The notes: a model not told the origin generated them from the sequence alone. DNA of 64,000 nucleotides from Sisyra terminalis (GCA_958496175.1 OY292275.1:59535701-59599700); one strand, 5' to 3'. Positions 40,000 through 51,552 are shown, numbered from the stretch's first letter. Translations and numbers: made by a program.

Positions 40000-41583
40000 T
40001 TTGAATATTAAAATGCGTTTCATTTCCCTTTTACTACCACTTAAAAATGGCAGAAATGCAACTGTTATATTGCTAGAATGCTAAGAAATCATGAGATAGA
40101 GATATATGTGGTCTTTGTTATACTCTATCAAAAAGTTGTCAATTTTTTTCTCAAATTGATCAGCTATTATTAAATGTTGATCTATTTTTAAATCTTAAAA
40201 AATTATAAGTACATATTCTCAATTCTCAGCTGTTTATGAAATTATTAGAATCTTAACTACGTTTTTATTTATAAAGGTGCATTTTGATGGTGTAGCAAAA
40301 TAAAAACAGACTTAAATATATGCTATGAATTAGAGAAAAAATATGTGGAAACATATAGAAGTCAATGGTAAAAAATTTACAACTTATGCGTAGCATTTCG
40401 TAGCATGTCTGATCAATTATTTTTCTATCAACCTTGATAGGCATTTTTTTTAAATTTTTTAACAAAATTTATTTCAACGGTTTACTGAAAATGGGACTTA
40501 CACTACTTTGACTTTAACCCACTGAATTAATAACAATAATATCGAAAAAAAAATCCAAAATTAAGAAAATCAAAATCAATTTAAAAGAACATAAATTCAT
40601 TTTGATCTATGATAAATTTTAATTCATTTGTTTACTGTATACAAGTATTCATAGATTCAACCTATCTTACTTTAAATTTTAGTTTGGTTAAATTTTTTTT
40701 AGATCAAATATATTCAAACTATGAATTACAGATGAGTGAATTTCAATGCGCTCGTTATTGTAATTAAAATCATTTGAATAAATAGTCGTATACTATAAGT
40801 TTATGACCCTTTGATAGCTCTTATTTTTTACAAGCTATTGTCTCGATAAATTGAATCCCTTATACCTTATTGATTTACCATATAAATGTTCAATACATTA
40901 ACTTTAGCTTCTGAATAAAAATCAGAGAAGTTTTTTTTTTTTTTTTGGATGAGTCAGTGAGACGTTGAGGATGACACTGATTCGAATGGATGGATAATGT
41001 GTCATACATTGTTTTCCGATTGAAACGATAAACTCAATTTCTAACAATTATAAATTATTCATATATATGTACGTATAGAGGTATATTATGAATACATTAC
41101 ATATTGGTGGAGGTTTAACTATTTATTCTTTATGTTAAGTGTAAAGAAGAAAAAATTCTTCTTCGATGTTAAGATTTTCTTGTTATACAGGGAAGCGATG
41201 ATAAAATGTATCTGTCATTAGAAATAAATTGTTCGAATATATAGGAGCAATCAATCGTTTAGGTCATACATTATCTCAAAGGCACTTTGAATTTAAAAGT
41301 TCTTTGTCCTCTACATTAGCGTCGAATATTAAAATTGTCTTTTGTTGAATTCAATTGGAAATTTTAATGTTACAATAATATGGTAATTCTTTAAAATTGT
41401 ATGGTATTCTTAATTTCTTTGGAATATGTTTTATTAAAAAAAAAAAAATACCCAGACAATGGATTTGATATCCTCCGCACATAAATGCATCCCTTTCGAT
41501 TTGAAGCAAATTATAAGAAAATATGTGCACTGAATTTTAAATCCACTAATATTTCAAGAATGAAATACAATAAGAGTATAGTC
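40000..41583. other. AT-rich stretch without a recognisable gene
   Basis: The 66-codon minus frame at 40,265-40,465 has no recognisable motif. At 40,486-40,525 there is an inverted copy of the AAAGTGGTGTAAGTC motif from 38.7 kb. A T-tract at about 40,931-40,947 is followed by some 90 bp of more mixed composition (GGATGAGTCAGTGAGACG), which could be an antisense retroposon 3' end, but nothing confirms this. Confidence 0.35.
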
Positions 41584-42495
41584 TAGGGTGATTTTTTTTT
41601 TTACTTTTTTTGGTCCCATCGTGAAATTTTGTTGGAAATACCAAAAAAAAAATTCCCTGAAAGTTTGAGCCCTTAATATTAATTTTAAGTCCTCGACCAA
41701 GACGTGTAAAGATTTCCCATTGAAAATACACGGAAACTCTGATTTTTTATTTTTAAATTTCTATATCTCAGTGGCATTTCATGGGATCGCTTTTACCGAA
41801 GATGGTTTTTTCTCAGAATTAAACGCTCTACAAAAGTGTCCATTGCGACAAAGTCGTAACTCACACCGGTGAGGTAGTACGGGCCACTGAACCTGATTTT
41901 TCCATAAAATTCGCGCTTTTTTTTGCATTTATCTCGTAAATAACAAGAGCTACGGAAAAATTATAAATAAAAAACTTGTAGAGAATTTGATTTCCTACAA
42001 AAAAGGTCTTGCAGACCAAATCGCTAAGATCAATATTAAACGAGATATTAAGCCTTGAATTGATTTTTCTGTGAAATTTTTGCCGATCATTGATTTAAAG
42101 TTTAAATCAATATCTCGTTAATCTCGGCTTAATATCTCATTTAATATTGATCTTCACGATTAGGTCTACAAGACCTTTTTTGTAGGAAATCAAATTCTCT
42201 ACAAGTTTTTTATTTATAATTTTTCCGTAGCTCTGGTTATTTACGAGATAAATGCAAAAAAAACGCGAATTTTATGGAAAAATCAGGTTCAGTGGCCCGT
42301 ACTATCTCACCAGTGTGAGTTACGACTTTGTCGCAATGGGCACTTTTGTAGAGTTTCCGTGTATTTTCAATGGGAAATCTTTACACGTCTTGGTTCAGGA
42401 CTTAAAATTAATATTAAGGGCTCAAACTTTCAGGGATTTTTTTTTTTGGTATTTCCAACAAAATTTCACGATGGGACCCAAAAAAAATCATCCTA
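41584..42495. mobile_element. Foldback transposable element, copy 2
   Basis: This is the same family as the 39.15-kb element, with the same tip (TAGGGTGATTTTTTTT) and the same internal landmarks (CATGGGATCGCTTTTACCG, CTCACACCGGTGAGG, CGGGCCACTGAACCTG). The left arm is 41,584-42,054 (471 bp) and the right arm 42,126-42,495 (370 bp), with a loop of about 71 bp containing a near-perfect 23-bp palindrome. The right arm lacks about 100 bp between GTAGAG and TTTCCGTG. No clear target duplication is preserved. The central region is more complete than in copy 1. Confidence 0.85.
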
Positions 42496-42499
42496 ATCA

Positions 42500-43257
42500 C
42501 TACAAATAGCAAATCTAAAAAGAAAATATAGTCTACACCTACGTTACGTAGACGAAGTCGCGGGGATCAGCATATCTACTCTAAAATAAAACAAATATTT
42601 GGCTAATAATTCTTTTAGATAAAAAACTTTCAAAACTTATGCAGTAATAATTTTTCTTTAAACTAGAAAAAAAAATATTATAATTTTTACTAAGCATCTT
42701 TAATTAAAAATCCATACCTGTAAATCTATTTCTAATGATATAACTAAAGCACAATGCAATAATGAAAGTCTTAAGCAATGTTTAAATGATTTATTGTGGT
42801 AAAATTATCTTAACATTTCATTGAAATATTTGATCAAAATTTAAAAATAGAAAAATTAAAAATGGAATTATTACTTCAATAAAAGTAAGTACTACGGTTA
42901 TGTGTAATAGACGTACTTGTAAAATATAACATATAAGCATACAAATTAGACAACAATTAAAATTCACTATACCTTTTATTTTACATACAAATCTTAGATT
43001 AATACGTTACTTAATATAAACAAAAAGATGCAAATATTGAGCATTGACTTCAAAATAATTTAACAAAATCAAAATATTAATACTACATAGTAATGCATTT
43101 CAAGGAAAGAGGAAGTCCTTTTTGCCTATAGGAAAACAGCTGCAACAATATGAAAAATGACTTTCGGTCGTCCTTAATTTCGAAAATTATTAATTTAGCC
43201 CTCAAACGTGTAAAGCAATTCATATATATATTTGATGACTAAGCCAAGATATATAAT

Positions 43258-43260
<3 letters not shown>
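42500..43260. other. AT-rich stretch, no gene seen
   Basis: No open frame above background, no inverted repeat of note and no recognisable motif. Confidence 0.4.

Positions 43261-43305
<45 letters not shown>
43261..43305. repeat. (AT)n microsatellite
   Basis: About 22 uninterrupted AT dinucleotides. The 63-codon frame that crosses it is an artefact of the repeat. Confidence 0.97.
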
Positions 43306-43309
<4 letters not shown>

Positions 43310-43921
43310 CAAGTCCAGAAAGACTCCCCACATGTGTCAAAACAGGAATTAGATAAAAAAAATGGACCAAACTACCATATGGAACAATTCTCATCAACAG
43401 ATCTCACAGATCATTGCCGTTAAAACTAAATTTAGTTTTAACCAAACTATCGACCAAAATAGTGACCAATTGTGCAATAAAATTAAAAACAGTTCAAAGT
43501 GGTTTCATTATAGCATTTTGCTATGTTTCTGCAATTGCATCGGGAAATGTTAGTTTTTTTCTGGGACAGGTATGAAGTGGAATTTTAATTTTTCGTGTCC
43601 TCAACTAATTATCTATTTTCTCTTTCCGTTAGTTTATTTACATCTTGTTATAATGGCAAATCGGGAATGATAAGAGGAAAAAAATAAAAACATTATTTTC
43701 TGAAACTTTCTAGTTGTACAATTTCATATATCTACACTGGCGAGCAAAAGTTTACGTGAAAATCTTGCACTCATTATGATTCAAAATTATCTTAACTTTA
43801 ATTTTTATATTCAATGGTGTTCTAAGCTGCAACTATTAAAATAAAACCAAAAATTTTTGCTATGATTTGAAGTATTTATAAATCTTAACGTAAAGTTTAT
43901 ATAGGTGAGTCATTTAGTACT

Positions 43922-45058
43922 GGGTCAGTCCAATTCAGTCGATCCAGCATTGGTCGCTTGATTATTTTTTTTAGTTTTCCGATGGTGGCCATATTAGTTT
44001 AACTAGGCGCAGACATTTTCGCACTTTTAAGGGTTTGCGGAAACTTGATTATCTCAGGCCCTATTTGTCCTATCAAAATGAAACTAAAAGCAGTGGGTTT
44101 ATGAAAATATAGGCTATAAGGTTGTAATAAGACGTTTTCACCTAAATGTAATTCTAAGGGGTGAAATTTCAGTCTAAATTTTTAGCTCTCATTTGTAAAA
44201 ACTACAATTTTTACGGAAAGATTGTGAAGGAAGGGAAAGAGTCTACACGTTAAAACTTTTTTTACAAACAATTAGGTACTAGTTGTATTCAAATAAAAAA
44301 TTTGAAGTCTGAGACTTTAAGCCTTTTTAAAATAAAAAATAACAAAATTTGGAAATTTTCAAAATTTGCAATTTTCTGAGCTCAATATCTCTGGTGGGGG
44401 ACCTGATAAAAATCTGAAATATCACCTCATCATAGTACTATATGATAGTATTATGCACCTAAAATTTGGAGTTTGAGATTTGACTAGGAGCAGAGGTATT
44501 GCAAGCACAAAACGTCAAAATAATGCATACTTCAGTAGGTGAGACTATAATGTATTTAACCATTTAATATGTGACATATACTTGACAAAAAGGGCATTTT
44601 ACACAAAATAACATATAATCTGGGCTAACTGTTATTCATATCTTAAATTTAAAACATATACCTCTTTCTGAAAGCTAATAATGTATGTACATATCCACGT
44701 TTTTACAAATGAGAGCTAAAAATTTAGACTGAAATTTCACCCCTTAGAATTAAATTTAGGTGAAAACGTCTTATTACAACCTTATAGCTTATATTTTCAT
44801 GAACCCATTGCTTTTAGTTTCATTTTGATAGCACAAATAGGGCCTGAGATAATCAAGTTTCCGCAAACCCTTAAAAGTGCGAATGTCTGCGCCTAGTAAA
44901 ACTAATATGGCCACCACCGGAAAACTAAAAACAATAAAATTAAAATAATGATGAATTTAAACTATCAACATGTTGGGGTGATAGCACACACAAAATTTTT
45001 TTTAAATGGTCGAGCAACCATTTCATTTATATTTGGACCACTTTATTTGGACTGACCC
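43922..45058. mobile_element. Inverted-repeat element inserted in the Tc1-like element
   Basis: The ends are GGGTCAGTCCAA and its inverse TTGGACTGACCC, flanked on both sides by TACT (43,918-43,921 and 45,059-45,062). Long inner arms (about 43,975-44,213 and 44,697-44,935) pair closely. Shared landmarks include AACTAGGCGCAGACATT, GGGTTTGCGGAAACTTGAT and CTAAGGGGTGAAATTTCAG. The roughly 480-bp centre is unique and has no recognisable frame. The 4-bp target duplication and the family are tentative. Confidence 0.8.
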
Positions 45059-45497
45059 TACTTGGAACTTGAACTATTTGAAAATTTATGATAATGAAAT
45101 CTCTGAGAAATCATAAGAAAGGATATCGAAACCCTGATAAGTCTATATTAACCTATTTAATCAACTGCAACTTGGTAAAGCATCTTCGAACTATAGAGAA
45201 AAATAATGAGTCAAGAACAATGCAGGAAATGCGACAATACAAAAGAAAAAAAAATCAAAATTGATCAATTTTTTTGCAACTGAACTACAAATGTTCAATT
45301 ATCCTCTACTTTTCCAATCTTAGAACTTGAAATATATATTTTTTAATTTAACGAAGGCAACTGCAATATATTCTTTATTGAACAACAAAAAAATATTAAT
45401 CAGACAATCCTTTGAAAAGGGTTTAAAAAAGTACTAATTTTTTTCCAATTTAAACTTCTTTTTATTGATTACCTCCATATTCCTGGTTGTTGGATGT

Positions 45498-45843
45498 GGT
45501 AAATAATTAATAATGTTTTTGGGAACTTGGATTTAAATAATAAGACGTTATTTTTCAAATTATCTTAACGTTTCGTTGGTATTTATTTCCAACTTCTTCA
45601 GGAGAATTTTTTATGTTAACATCCTCATTGTAAAAACTGGCTTTTTAACAAGATTTTTAACATGATAACCGAGTGAGTACGCTAGTGGCAATTATACTGA
45701 CACATACATGATAGTATGAATAGCAAGCCATGGGTTTTCGGAAGAAGTTGGAAATAAATACCAACGAAACGTTGAGATAATTTGAAAAATAACGTCTTAT
45801 TATTTAAATCCAAGTTCCCAAGAACATTATTAATTATTTACCT
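45498..45843. mobile_element. Short foldback element with 102-bp arms
   Basis: Arm 45,498-45,599 is the near-perfect reverse complement of 45,741-45,843 (landmarks AATAAGACGTTATTTTTCAA and AACGTTTCGTTGGTATTT), separated by 141 bp. The 10-bp direct repeat ACCTCCATAT lies at 45,471-45,480 and 45,840-45,849, close to but not exactly at the arm ends. It sits inside the Tc1-like element and may be a further nested insertion. Confidence 0.7.
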
Positions 45844-46173
45844 CCATATGTTTAGTTTTGATTTTGGGGTTTCTAATTTTACCTCCTCTCCAAGTCTTAC
45901 GGTTATCCCAGTTCCTGGACAATAACTATTGCATTACATAAAGCTGAACGTAATAAAATTTTCTTTAATGATAATAAATCGCTTCAAAATCGATCCAACA
46001 ATAGATATTGGAGCGAAAAAGACATCACCTTCAAAAATAATTCAAACCAAATTAGAAAACGGGCACCCCGGTGCCCAAGTACTTACTTTTTAGTAGGAAG
46101 CAAAGGATTTAAATAAAAAATTTAAGAAATTTCAAACGCATATTAAGTGTGTAAACTTTTGCTCGTTAGAGTA

Positions 46174-48320
46174 TTTGCATAAAGGTATAAGAAGACAAGA
46201 AAATTGGCTTCGTGCGTTATCAATGTTATCGAAATTATGTTTTTCGAGAATTGAGTTTAATGTACTCTATGTAAATACTGATTAAATTGAGAAAGTTTCC
46301 AATATCAAAGTATTGGAAATTAGGCTTAAAATTATCTAAATGTAAATACAAGAAAACAGTCTTACTATTGCACTTATTTTCTTGCAAATTTTTGCCTTCT
46401 TTTTTCCTATGCAATGAAAAGAAAATCAAAATTCTTAGTAACATGAAAATGTCTTCTAGTTTCACCATTTTTTCCATTCAGTGTTCCATACACAAAAGTA
46501 TATATCTTAGGGCAGAAACTCTAAAAATTCTTTAAGCTAAAAGCATATTCTTTTTAAGGGAAATGAATGTAATAGGTGCACATACCAATGATTCATGAAT
46601 TTCATTTTTTTATTATTATTTTAACCCTTAACCCATAATATCATTCCCCTTACTTAAATATGAATAAAATTTTAATTTTTATTAAATTTATTAAATTTTT
46701 ATTATAATTTTTTATTAAAAATTAAAAATCGCTACCGGCTTTCAAAATTTGAAAACTATTGGCAATAACATGCTTATTGTAATGTTGATGTGATTTATTA
46801 TTGATAATTAAAATAGCAATGTTTAACTTTAACAATTCAGGTAAATCTTCCTTTTGGTAAAGCTTGCTTTAATACTTTAAATAAAAAATAAATAATTTGT
46901 TTTGAACCCAAAAAAAAACTGGGTCATCTTGACTAACTGGTAACATTGATAAGCAGAAATAGAAATTAAATTAGAGAAAATCATCTATTATATTATATTA
47001 TTTTTATAATATATAATAAATCAGATCTATTGTCCTTTTTGGTATAGTTCACTCTAATACTTTAAATATAATAACCATTATTGATGATTTGAGTAATTTT
47101 TTTAGAAGCAAATCAAAATGGATCATCAAGAAAAATTGGTAATATCGATAAATAATATCTACGCGAGAAAAATTGATAAGCAATTAGAAAAAGAAGCTAA
47201 ATTTGAGAAAAAGAAAGAAAAGGAAAAATGTCAATAAATAGACAAACCGAAAAATGCGATTTATTTACCATCTTCAGTTATTTCTTCTACAGATGATAGC
47301 AATGATCGTAAAATGATTAAAGGCGTTCTAATTTCCTTAGTCAAAATTCTCTTCAAGCAAAAACATTTCACTACCACGGAAACAAAGTCAAAAATGAATT
47401 TTAAAATCTAATTTAGTTATTAGTCTTAGAATATAATGTTAGCTATTCTTCTATACACCGTCAAAGAATATATATTACAAAGCAGCTTGCTGAATATATA
47501 AAATCTTATTTTTAATTTTACACTGCACTTGGTGCATTAAAAGATGCATAAAAGAATGAAATCCTACTTGGAGCTATCATTTTATCAGTTATTGAAATTT
47601 CAAGCGATCCCAAAATTGAAATTTTCAAAAGATTTAAAAACTATTGAATGAGATCCTTCTGAAAGCACCATGCACATTGAATAGCGAAAGCTTTATATGT
47701 ATGCATTAAAAGTACCAGCTTAAAATTACAATTAAAAAAGCTAAAGCCATTACAATTTTCTGCAAATTTGTTGTATACTAATTTACAGCGCCAATAGTTT
47801 ACATGACACCTCCAAATTTTAAAAGACTTGGTGGAGTTGGGAAAAGATAATAAAGTTTTAACCAAAGTTACCATAAAAAAGATATTGATTCATCTTTGGT
47901 TACTTTAGCTTTGTTTGGTAAACGAACATCTAATGAAACAAACAATGAAATGATTTTGGCACTTCAGAAGAAAGGGATGAAAAATAGACTTAAAAGATAA
48001 CTTTGAAATATAAAATTGAATAATAAACCAAAATATTGACGATTTCTTTTCTTGCAAAAGCCATGAAATTTTTCGAATTTACTGCCATTTAATGCGATTT
48101 AACAAGCTTTTCCTTGTTTTCTTTCTACCTAAGTAATAGAAGAGGTTTGATTATTATTATTAATAAGTATTTCCATCCACAAAATTGTCTTCTGATTATA
48201 ATAAATCATAATTTTAAAACATATATTTTCTGCATAAATTCGTTAATTTTCAAATATCGTTAGCGCCCCCTTAAATATAAAAAAAAATAACAAATCCTGG
48301 TCTATTTTCTAGTAAAATTA
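46174..48320. other. AT-rich stretch, no confident gene
   Basis: Overlapping frames of 80 and 82 codons on opposite strands (46,235-46,535) and a 77-codon minus frame (47,641-47,874) show no recognised motif. From about 47,100 to 47,960 the sequence has a slightly more coding-like texture on the plus strand (for example a run reading ALGALKDA then a stop, then KNEILLGAII at about 47,520-47,580). It is broken by many stops and matches no family I recognise, so it may be an old transposon relic. Confidence 0.3.
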
Positions 48321-48332
48321 ATAAGTTTTAAG

Positions 48333-48737
48333 ACATACGCAAAGTTAGCACCCCATCGAAGTATTTGCGACCTGGTAATTAAATAATTAAATAATTTATT
48401 ATCTTATTTGTTTTACTTATTTTATTAGTAATATGCACATGCGCTAATTTGAATTAATTTAAAATTACTAATAAAATAAGTAAAACAAATAATATGATAA
48501 TAAATTTGATGGACCAATACGGACCTAACAATAAAGATTGCAAAAACATCAAAATAAATTAGTTTCCTTTTAAATGAGGATGTTAACATGCAAATTATTT
48601 TATGCAAAATTTCAACAATTATTTATTAAAAAAATATTGGAGACCTAACGAAAAAAATATCAGACCTTAACTGACCTAACGATTAAGGTCATTACCAATT
48701 CGCAAATCCTTCGATGGGATGCTAACTTTGCAGTGGT
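48333..48737. mobile_element. MITE-like inverted-repeat element with 9-bp flanking repeat
   Basis: Terminal arms share GCAAAGTTAGCA, CCCATCGAAG and ATTTGCGA (48,339-48,372 against 48,700-48,732). A second, inner pair of arms (48,397-48,438 against 48,464-48,507) shares TTATTTGTTTTACTTATTTT. A perfect 9-bp direct repeat, AGTTTTAAG, stands six bases outside the recognisable arms on both sides (48,324-48,332 and 48,738-48,746). That gives a 405-bp element. A 9-bp target duplication is typical of Mutator-like elements, but the family call is inference. Confidence 0.7.
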
Positions 48738-48749
48738 AGTTTTAAGGGT

Positions 48750-49190
48750 TGAGAGTAAAAAATAATAATTAAAAAAATCCTCCCAATCCACATTGCATAT
48801 TGAATGGTAGATGTTATTTTTACCCCAATATATTGAAACTTTTGCTCTGACATTCTTTGGCTGTCAAAATTTCCCTAAATGCTTATAGTTTTTCATAAAA
48901 GCATAGGATTTCAGCTGTAAAGGGTCTAGCAGGATCCACATGGCGAGTTGGCCCCCAAATAGGAACCTTTGTCAAAACTTATGGTTAAAATATCGGCTTG
49001 ATATACAAACACATTTTATATACTTTTCGCGACCAAATTCCTCTTTGACCTTGAGATACGGGCAAAAATGTCCCCCCGCATGGCTATTTTTCAAAGTTCT
49101 ATATCTCAAAAACTAATTAAGCTAGAAATGTGAAACCAACGCGAGGCTTTAGATTATTCTTTAGAGTATATCATATATTTTTTTGAAATT
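48750..49190. other. No gene seen
   Basis: AT-rich sequence with a small less AT-rich patch at 48,930-49,090 (GGATCCACATGGCGAGTTGG, ATGTCCCCCCGCATGGC). No recognisable open frame. Confidence 0.35.
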
Positions 49191-49560
49191 TTTAGAAAAA
49201 AAAATTGTGCAAAAAAGATCCAAAAAACAAAATAAATAATTTTTTTAATGTGTTCTCTGAAAATGACAATCACGAAAAAAATATATTTTATGCTTCTACA
49301 TGAGCACTATAATTCATAAAAATTGCGTGAAAAAATAGTTGGTGCAACACCTTGAAAAAAAATGAAATGTGATTTACGCCTAATAGTATACTTCGGTTTT
49401 ATTTTTTTTCGAAGTGTTCCACCAACTTCTTTTTTCACAAAACTTCAATAAAAAATAGGCCACATATAGGAGCAAAACATATATTATTTTCATAATTGTA
49501 AGTCTAAGGAAACATAAAAAAAATGTATTAGTTTTTTTGTTTTTCTATATTTACTCTTAA
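49190..49560. mobile_element. Old, degenerate palindromic element
   Basis: The centre is a clear inverted repeat. GTTGGTGCAACACCTTGAAA at about 49,340 pairs with its diverged inverse ending CGAAGTGTTCCACCAAC near 49,426. Similarity continues outward on both sides for roughly 150 more bases (TATTTTATGCTTCTACATG against the inverse of CACATATAGGAGCAAAAC), with many differences. This is a much older foldback than those at 39 and 41 kb. Its outer ends cannot be placed exactly. Confidence 0.5.
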
Positions 49561-49599
49561 GATGATTACTTTCAAGATCAAAATAATTGATCCCAAAAG

Positions 49600-51100
49600 A
49601 AAAAAAAAAACAACTAGTGTTCAATTTTTATAAAAATAAGAATAAAAAAAAAATTATCGTCACTGTTATAATTTATTACAAATTTTTTTTTCTTTCTCTC
49701 CTCCATAATACAGAGCTTTCATTTCCCTCTCTATACTTTTACACTCCCAACCCAAAAATCACCACCAAAAAGTAAAACTTCAAAACAATCCAAATTTTTA
49801 ATTGTTGCATTAATATTAGCAATGCTAATTAGTGGTTCAAGTCATATTGTAAACATTTATGCTACGGATATTCATAATTTTATGAAATTAAAACTTTCTG
49901 CTTTCTACTTTTATTGCATTGTTACGTTATACTTGAGTACAAAGTAAAAGTAATTAAGTGATTGTTATATACGTAAACCACCAAAAATTGTCACAAAACT
50001 TATCACAGAAATCCGTCCAGTTTTGTATTGTTATTTAAAAAGTGAAGTAATTCCATCAAATTTCTGATTTCAGATAATCAAATAATAAAAAGTCTGCAAT
50101 AATTGGTTCGTTCAAAAGTAACAATTAACGTGCAGTGGTCGTTTCAATTTTTACGGTGAAAGTCTCAATTTTCCTGAACAATATCACGACAACAATGTCT
50201 TCATCATTTCCCCTATACCTAAACATATTCAGGTAAGCAAAAATTGTCAAAAAAAAGCCATTAAAGTGTTAATTTTCTATTGTTAAAAAAAGATTTTTTT
50301 TTAATTGGTGCATGTGCATGACCAATTGCTTTTCAAGCAATATTTACCAAAAAAAAAAAAAAATTATCCAGGAGCGCAACTAAACGTCTCTCGAGGACAA
50401 CGTACAATTGATGCTCGAAAAAAAATTGCCTCAAATATTTGATTTGCTCTTTGGCAACAGTCCGCCCTTTGGTCGGGGGATGGATACAGTAAACAGCCCT
50501 TAAAATTGTGGCCCATAAAAGATCAGAGCATTTCAATTGTCCATGGTCCCAGAAAGTGCCACCCAAATTGATCGTAAATTTTCGAACCGAAAAAAAAAAA
50601 GTGGAAAAAATAAATTGTGGCCTGTGTCATCACGTAAATGGAAGGCTTTTTCGGTATAGGACCATTTACCATTTTACAAGATTCTGATCAAAGACCCACC
50701 GAAAAGGTTTCTACTAAATACGTCAAAACTTTTTACGGCAACTTTGAAATGATAACAATATCTTTTGAATCCCTTATGGCCGTTGGTGCCCCTATTATGA
50801 ATATATAATACACCATTTTGCAAAAGTTATTTTTGTTGACCAAAAAAAAAATCTAAGTAAATAGAAATGAAGACCAATAGGTAAGTGTTTTAATATTTCA
50901 AAAATTTATCTTTACATTTTGACAAAAATTTATTGTTTAAATTTTTGTAATCAATAAATCGATAATATCAAAACTTTACAGAATAAAATTTGGACAATAA
51001 AAACGACTTGTTTAAAGTGGTAAAGAAAAACATTTACAAGAAAATATTTCACCAAAAACTTCAGAATTCACTCAAGATCAATAATAAAACTACCATCATT
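49600..51100. other. No confident gene; one patch of mixed composition
   Basis: The 77-codon minus frame at 50,333-50,566 lies in the least AT-rich patch (GGAGCGCAACTAAACGTCTC, AGTCCGCCCTTTGGTCGGGG) but matches nothing I recognise on either strand. At 50,195-50,232 an ATG with a good context opens 12 codons and runs into CAGGTAAGC, which looks like a first exon with a splice donor, but no supporting downstream exon was found. Confidence 0.3.
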
Positions 51101-51119
51101 TACTTCCGATATTCTAGAT

Positions 51120-51344
51120 CAGCGGTCGGGGAACCGGAGTAAATTACCCCAAATGGGGTAAAAATGATTTTTTTTTTTGGTAGTAGTCCAAACGTATACT
51201 AAAATATATAAATGTAATTTAATTCAATAAATAATGTTTATATAAAATTTACATTGATTGTTTTATTTTCAGAACGGGGGGGGGCAATATCGACTTACGA
51301 AAAAATATTTTGGGGTAATAGTTAAAAAAGTTCCCCGACCGCTG
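51120..51344. mobile_element. hAT-like MITE
   Basis: The left terminus is CAGCGGTCGGGGAACC. The inverted right terminus is CAGCGGTCGGGGAACT. Both start CAG, as in hAT superfamily ends. The flanks are TTCTAGAT (51,112-51,119) and TTCTAGGC (51,345-51,352), an 8-bp target duplication with two mismatches, which is the hAT length. At 225 bp there is no room for a transposase. The interior includes a run of nine G at about 51,277-51,285. Confidence 0.85.
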
Positions 51345-51552
51345 TTCTAGGCGAACCAATTTTGTCCCTATTCCCATTTTCGAAAAATATCCACGCATTG
51401 AAATTTCCTAAGTCTAAACGTATAGTTCCTTACTATAGGCCGAATTAAACAAGAATCGATATTAATGTATAGTAAACTGATACAAAAAAAATGAAGAATT
51501 TTTTTTCTTAATTATATCGAAAATATTGTTGGGAACGACAAAAAAAATCCTG

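Larger units (their letters stand above)
43735..46171. mobile_element. Tc1-like element with nested insertion
   Basis: The left end reads CACTGGCGAGCAAAAGTTTA. The right end, reverse-complemented, reads CTCTAACGAGCAAAAGTTTA. Both are flanked by TA (43,733-43,734 and 46,172-46,173), as expected for the Tc1/mariner superfamily. The tip resembles Tc1-type terminal repeats by its CAAAAGTTTAC core. Total length is 2,437 bp. Removing the nested 1,137-bp element plus one 4-bp target copy leaves about 1.3 kb, a typical Tc1 length. I could not find a transposase frame in the remainder, so it is either badly decayed or non-autonomous. Confidence 0.7.

Noticed and set aside
39152..42509. Repeated frames beginning MSLRYRNLKIKKSEF or MYFQWEIFTRLGRG in both orientations
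   Set aside because: They arise from the arms of the two foldback elements. The same sequence reads open on both strands because it is palindromic, and no protein motif is present.
43232..43423. 63-codon frame with a long IYIY run
   Set aside because: Produced by the AT microsatellite.
45063..46160. Transposase gene inside the Tc1-like element
   Set aside because: I tried all frames and found only short, stop-broken pieces (for example LRTIEKNNESRTMQEM near 45,187) without a DD(E/D) motif, so no gene is called.
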